Part shown: positions 60,903-64,000 of the stretch, in pieces
Position numbering within the stretch: the first letter of the stretch is position 1
How the letters are laid out: each line of letters opens with the position of its first letter
Origin: Sphingomonas sp. YR710
GTDB lineage: Bacteria > Pseudomonadota > Alphaproteobacteria > Sphingomonadales > Sphingomonadaceae
Assembly (NCBI RefSeq): GCF_900101455.1
Contig: NZ_FMZJ01000018.1
Coordinates: 1 to 64,000, forward strand
Length of the DNA: 64,000 nucleotides
Direction: 5' to 3'
Made by a program: the position numbers and the translations under genes
The notes under the pieces: generated by a model
Told to the model about the DNA's origin: nothing
The model's input: the letters and a program-made list of their open reading frames with translations, nothing else
The model's database searches: none

Positions 60903-62306
60903 TCACCCGTCCGAAAACCCGAACGGAGCGATCGCCCGCCGGTAATCGTCGGGCAACAACTGCCGCCCGATCGGCGGCGCAGATCGGGCCGTGCATTCGG
61001 TGCGGTGGCACAGGCGGCAGCTCGTGCCGATCGGGGTGGGCTTGATCTCGCCCGCCGGCTGACCGCGCGTGTAGACCAATTTGCCGGCATGTTCGGCGGC
61101 GCAACCCAAAGCGATCGCGCGCTCGACCTTCGGCACGCCATATGCGCCGCCGCCCGCCGTCACCGTGCGCGCGATCGAAAAGAAGCGCTGGCCGTCGGGC
61201 AGTTCGAGCCATTGCGTAACGATCTCACGCGGCGTGCGGAAAACCTGATGGACCGACCAGAGCGGGCAGCCGCCGCCATGGCGCGCGAACGGGAAGCCGG
61301 CACCGTCGAGCCGCTTCGAAATATTGCCCGCCGGATCGACCCGGATGAAGAAGAAGGGCACGCGTTCGTGGCCGGGCTTCTGCAAAGTCGTCAGCCGGTG
61401 CGCGGCCTGTTCGAAGCTGGTGCCGAATTGGCGGGCCAGCGCCTCAACGTCATAATGGCGCATCTCGACCGCCCGGGCGAAGGTCGAATAGGGCATCAGC
61501 AACGCCGCCGCCGCATAGCTGGCGAGCGCCTTGCGGGTCAGCCGTTCGCCGCCGTCGGTGGCGAAGCTCCCCTCCTTGAGCACCGCATCGATATCGCGGC
61601 GCATCTCCAGATAGGCGATCTGCAGCGCAAGCTGGAACGCCTGGCTCGGGCCGCTCAGCGTGTCATCGAGCAATACCTCGTCGCGGTGGCGATCATAGCG
61701 CCGGATCGATCCGACCATCACGTCGGGCGGCAGCCGGCGCACGCGCAGATTGTGGCGGGTCTTGAGATGCGCGATCAGCCCCTCCTGCCCGCCGATCGTC
61801 TGCGCCAGCCGCTCGGCGGCGTCGTCGAGCGCCGGAAAGCTGTTGCGCCGCGCCGCCAGGAAGCGCCGCGCCTCGGCGACCGGATCGGGCGCTTCGGCTA
61901 CCCGCTCGCCGCCCGCGCCGCGATCGGCGAGCGCGAGCTGATCCTCCTGATAGGCGGTATAGAGGCGGAGCAACGCCTCGGTGACGCCGGGATAGGAGGT
62001 GGCGACATCGGCCGTCTCGAGCGGCGGCAGATCGATGTCAGTAAACATCGGATCCTTGAACACGCCTTGCAACCGGGCGGTATATTCGGCGCCGCCGTCG
62101 CCGGCGAGTTCGGACATATCCATCCGATAGGTCCGCGCGAGCCGCAGCAGCATGTCCGCCGTCAGCGGCCGCTGATTGCGTTCCAGCAGCGCGACATAGG
62201 ATGGCGAGATATCGAGATCCGACGCCATATTGGCCTGCGTCAGCCCCAGGTCACGCCGCAGCCTTTTCAGGCGCGGGCCCATATAGACGGGGCGTTCATT
62301 GGACAT
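60903..62306 (-). CDS. ScfR/RamB-type XRE-family regulator of short-chain fatty acid metabolism
   Basis: The 467-residue protein has an N-terminal XRE helix-turn-helix (LKRLRRDLGLTQANMASDLD, SPSYVALLERNQRPLTADML), an ImmA/IrrE-like central domain in which HExxH is not preserved (FQLALQIAYLEMRRDID), and a C-terminal Cys-containing domain (GGGCPLWSVHQVF, CAAEHAGKLVYTRG, CRLCHRTECTAR). This matches the short-chain fatty acyl regulator group, including RamB, which controls aceA in actinobacteria. It is divergent from isocitrate lyase here, which supports the role. The ligand is not evident. Confidence 0.88.
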   Translation of the reverse strand: MSNERPVYMGPRLKRLRRDLGLTQANMASDLDISPSYVALLERNQRPLTADMLLRLARTYRMDMSELAGDGGAEYTARLQGVFKDPMFTDIDLPPLETADVATSYPGVTEALLRLYTAYQEDQLALADRGAGGERVAEAPDPVAEARRFLAARRNSFPALDDAAERLAQTIGGQEGLIAHLKTRHNLRVRRLPPDVMVGSIRRYDRHRDEVLLDDTLSGPSQAFQLALQIAYLEMRRDIDAVLKEGSFATDGGERLTRKALASYAAAALLMPYSTFARAVEMRHYDVEALARQFGTSFEQAAHRLTTLQKPGHERVPFFFIRVDPAGNISKRLDGAGFPFARHGGGCPLWSVHQVFRTPREIVTQWLELPDGQRFFSIARTVTAGGGAYGVPKVERAIALGCAAEHAGKLVYTRGQPAGEIKPTPIGTSCRLCHRTECTARSAPPIGRQLLPDDYRRAIAPFGFSDG

Positions 62307-62343
62307 AGCATGCTGCTCCGGACCGCATTGTCGTTACTATACA

Positions 62344-62368
62344 ACTTTACACCAATTGTTTGTAAAGT
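62344..62368. promoter_or_regulatory. Palindromic operator candidate between the ScfR-like gene and aceA
   Basis: ACTTTACA (62344-62351) and its exact reverse complement TGTAAAGT (62361-62368) are separated by 9 nt in an AT-rich island of otherwise GC-rich DNA. It is 38 nt before the regulator start and 90 nt before aceA, well placed for autoregulation and aceA control. Confidence 0.65.
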
Positions 62369-62457
62369 GTTACAGCTAAACTTCGCGGCCTCTCTCGCAG
62401 CTGCGAGAAACGCCCTAATCGTCGTCCATCACATCGGCGATTCGAAGGCACAAGTCC

Positions 62458-64000
62458 ATGTCGTACCAGGATACCATCACCCAGCTGAACACGCTCATCG
62501 CGAGCAAGAATGGCACATGGGACGGAATCAGCGCGGAAGCGGTAACCCGTATGCGCCTCCAGAACCGGTTCCGCTCGGGCCTCGATATCGCGCGCTACAC
62601 CGCCGCGATCATGCGCCGCGACATGGCCGCTTATGATGCCGATCCGGCGAACTACACCCAGTCGCTCGGCTGCTGGCACGGCTTCATCGGCCAGCAGAAG
62701 ATGATCTCGATCAAGAAGCATTTCGGCACCACCAAGGGCCGTTATCTCTATCTGTCGGGCTGGATGGTCGCGGCTTTGCGTTCCGAATTCGGGCCGCTGC
62801 CCGATCAGTCGATGCACGAAAAGACGAGCGTGCCCGCGCTGATCGAGGAGCTGTACACCTTCCTGCGTCAGGCTGACGCCCGCGAACTCGGCATGATGTT
62901 CCGCGAGATCGACGCCGCCCGCGATGCCGGCGACCAGATCAAGGAAAAGCAGCTGCTCGGCCAGGTCGAGAATTATCAGACCCATGTCGTGCCGATTATC
63001 GCCGATATCGATGCCGGCTTCGGCAATGCCGAGGCGACCTATCTGCTCGCCCGCAAGATGATCGAGGCCGGCGCCTGCGCGCTGCAGATCGAAAATCAGG
63101 TTTCCGACGAAAAGCAGTGCGGGCATCAGGACGGCAAGGTCACCGTGCCGCATGAGGATTTCCTCGCGAAGGTCCGCGCGTGCCGCTATGCGTTCCTCGA
63201 ACTCGGCATCGAGGACGGCATCGTCGTCACCCGCACCGACTCGCTCGGCGCAGGCCTCACCAAGCAGATCGCAATCAGCAACGAGCCCGGCGATATCGGT
63301 GACCAGTATAACAGCTTCCTCGATTGCGAGGAGATCGATCCGGCGACCGCACGCAATGGCGACGTGATCCTGAACCGCGACGGCAAGCTGCTGCGCCCGA
63401 AGCGCCTGCCGAGCAACCTGTTCCAGTTCCGCCCCGGAACCGGTGCCGATCGCTGCGTGCTCGATTGCATCACCTCGCTCCAGCATGGCGCCGACCTGTT
63501 GTGGATCGAGACCGAGAAGCCACATATCGAGCAGATCGCCTCGATGGTCGATCGCATCCGCGAAGTCGTCCCCAACGCCAAGCTGGTGTACAATAATTCT
63601 CCCTCGTTCAACTGGACGCTCAACTTCCGCCAGCAGGTCTATGATGCGTGGGTGGAAGCCGGCAAGGACGTCTCGGCTTATGACCGCGCCAAGCTGATGA
63701 GCGTCGACTATGACGGCACCGAACTCGGCACCGAAGCCGACGAGCGCATCCGCACCTTCCAGAAGGACGGCGCGAAGCGGGCCGGCATCTTCCACCATCT
63801 GATCACGCTGCCGACCTATCACACCGCGGCTTTGTCGACCGACAATCTGGCCAGGGAATATTTCGGCGACGCCGGCATGCTCGGCTATGTGAAGGGCGTG
63901 CAGCGTCAGGAGATCCGCCAGGGGATCGCCTGCGTGAAGCATCAGAACATGTCGGGATCCGACATCGGCGACGATCACAAGGAATATTTCGCCGGAGAAG
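62458..64000 (+). CDS. aceA: Isocitrate lyase, 3' end beyond the window
   Basis: The first 514 residues are present. The enzyme splits isocitrate into succinate and glyoxylate in the glyoxylate shunt. Seen: SLGCWHGFIGQQKMISIKKH, PIIADIDAGFGNAEATYLLA, IENQVSDEKQCGHQDGKVTV with the catalytic Cys (CGH), VVTRTDSLGAG and KLVYNNSPSFNWTLNFRQQ. Length already exceeds the E. coli enzyme (434 aa), so this is the longer, roughly 530-residue form. It is divergent from an ScfR-type regulator. Confidence 0.95.
   Translation, partial: MSYQDTITQLNTLIASKNGTWDGISAEAVTRMRLQNRFRSGLDIARYTAAIMRRDMAAYDADPANYTQSLGCWHGFIGQQKMISIKKHFGTTKGRYLYLSGWMVAALRSEFGPLPDQSMHEKTSVPALIEELYTFLRQADARELGMMFREIDAARDAGDQIKEKQLLGQVENYQTHVVPIIADIDAGFGNAEATYLLARKMIEAGACALQIENQVSDEKQCGHQDGKVTVPHEDFLAKVRACRYAFLELGIEDGIVVTRTDSLGAGLTKQIAISNEPGDIGDQYNSFLDCEEIDPATARNGDVILNRDGKLLRPKRLPSNLFQFRPGTGADRCVLDCITSLQHGADLLWIETEKPHIEQIASMVDRIREVVPNAKLVYNNSPSFNWTLNFRQQVYDAWVEAGKDVSAYDRAKLMSVDYDGTELGTEADERIRTFQKDGAKRAGIFHHLITLPTYHTAALSTDNLAREYFGDAGMLGYVKGVQRQEIRQGIACVKHQNMSGSDIGDDHKEYFAGE

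Overview
The window looks like chromosomal DNA of an alphaproteobacterium of the Sphingomonadaceae (Sphingomonas or a close relative). The basis is GC-rich coding, the gene set (ubiquinol-cytochrome c chaperone beside a YceD protein, a DUF1674 protein, an Atm1-type exporter, hemC/hemD with a mitofilin-like protein, TonB-dependent receptor, glnK-amtB) and the dispersed palindromes between genes. No tRNA, rRNA, CRISPR array, transposase or prophage was found. Product names rest on motifs I can read; no database search was possible.

Layout. 1-9.7 kb: a three-gene glycosylation operon (a glycosyltransferase-methyltransferase fusion and two tandem TPR/O-GlcNAc-transferase-like paralogues), then a coiled-coil protein overlapping a GAF-GAF-PAS-adenylate cyclase. 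9.7-13.7 kb: a serine hydrolase, a vapBC module beside a truncated secreted-protein remnant, and a Yip1-like membrane protein. 14-16.8 kb: cytochrome P450, [2Fe-2S] ferredoxin and a convergent amidohydrolase. 16.9-22.6 kb (minus strand): rsmB, rpe, a heparinase II/III-like gene and purH. 22.9-25.9 kb: an XRE-family gene overlapping an AAA_13/RloC-like ATPase, the best candidate for a defence system. 26-37.3 kb: htpX, a DUF1674 gene, the hemC-hemD-mitofilin-like operon, tsaD-gpsA, bamE, the cytochrome bc1 chaperone and yceD. A small accessory insert with a frameshifted hydrolase lies between hemC and tsaD. 37.3-46.3 kb: nhaA, a DUF1800-DUF1501 pair, a Cnr-like sigma/anti-sigma/metal-sensor cluster headed by an EF-hand protein, an unknown gene and the Atm1-type ABC exporter. 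46.3-55.8 kb: parDE, recQ, a phosphatase-like protein, an EEP hydrolase, glnK-amtB with a sigma-54 promoter, a zinc finger-tldD-patatin group, a second vapBC and a truncated haemoglobin. 55.8-64 kb: a lipoprotein, a TonB-dependent receptor, two unknown genes, and an ScfR/RamB-type regulator divergent from isocitrate lyase, which runs off the end.

How the parts connect. The first operon probably O-glycosylates proteins or decorates surface glycans. The cyclase has an intact NK-Fx3-DE motif in its second GAF domain, so its product may feed back on it. glnK-amtB is a nitrogen-control unit, and the ScfR-aceA pair with a palindromic operator controls the glyoxylate shunt. The XRE-ATPase pair combines ATPase motifs, a CxxC zinc-hook-like site and an R-x3-E...H arrangement like that of RloC/PrrC anticodon nucleases.
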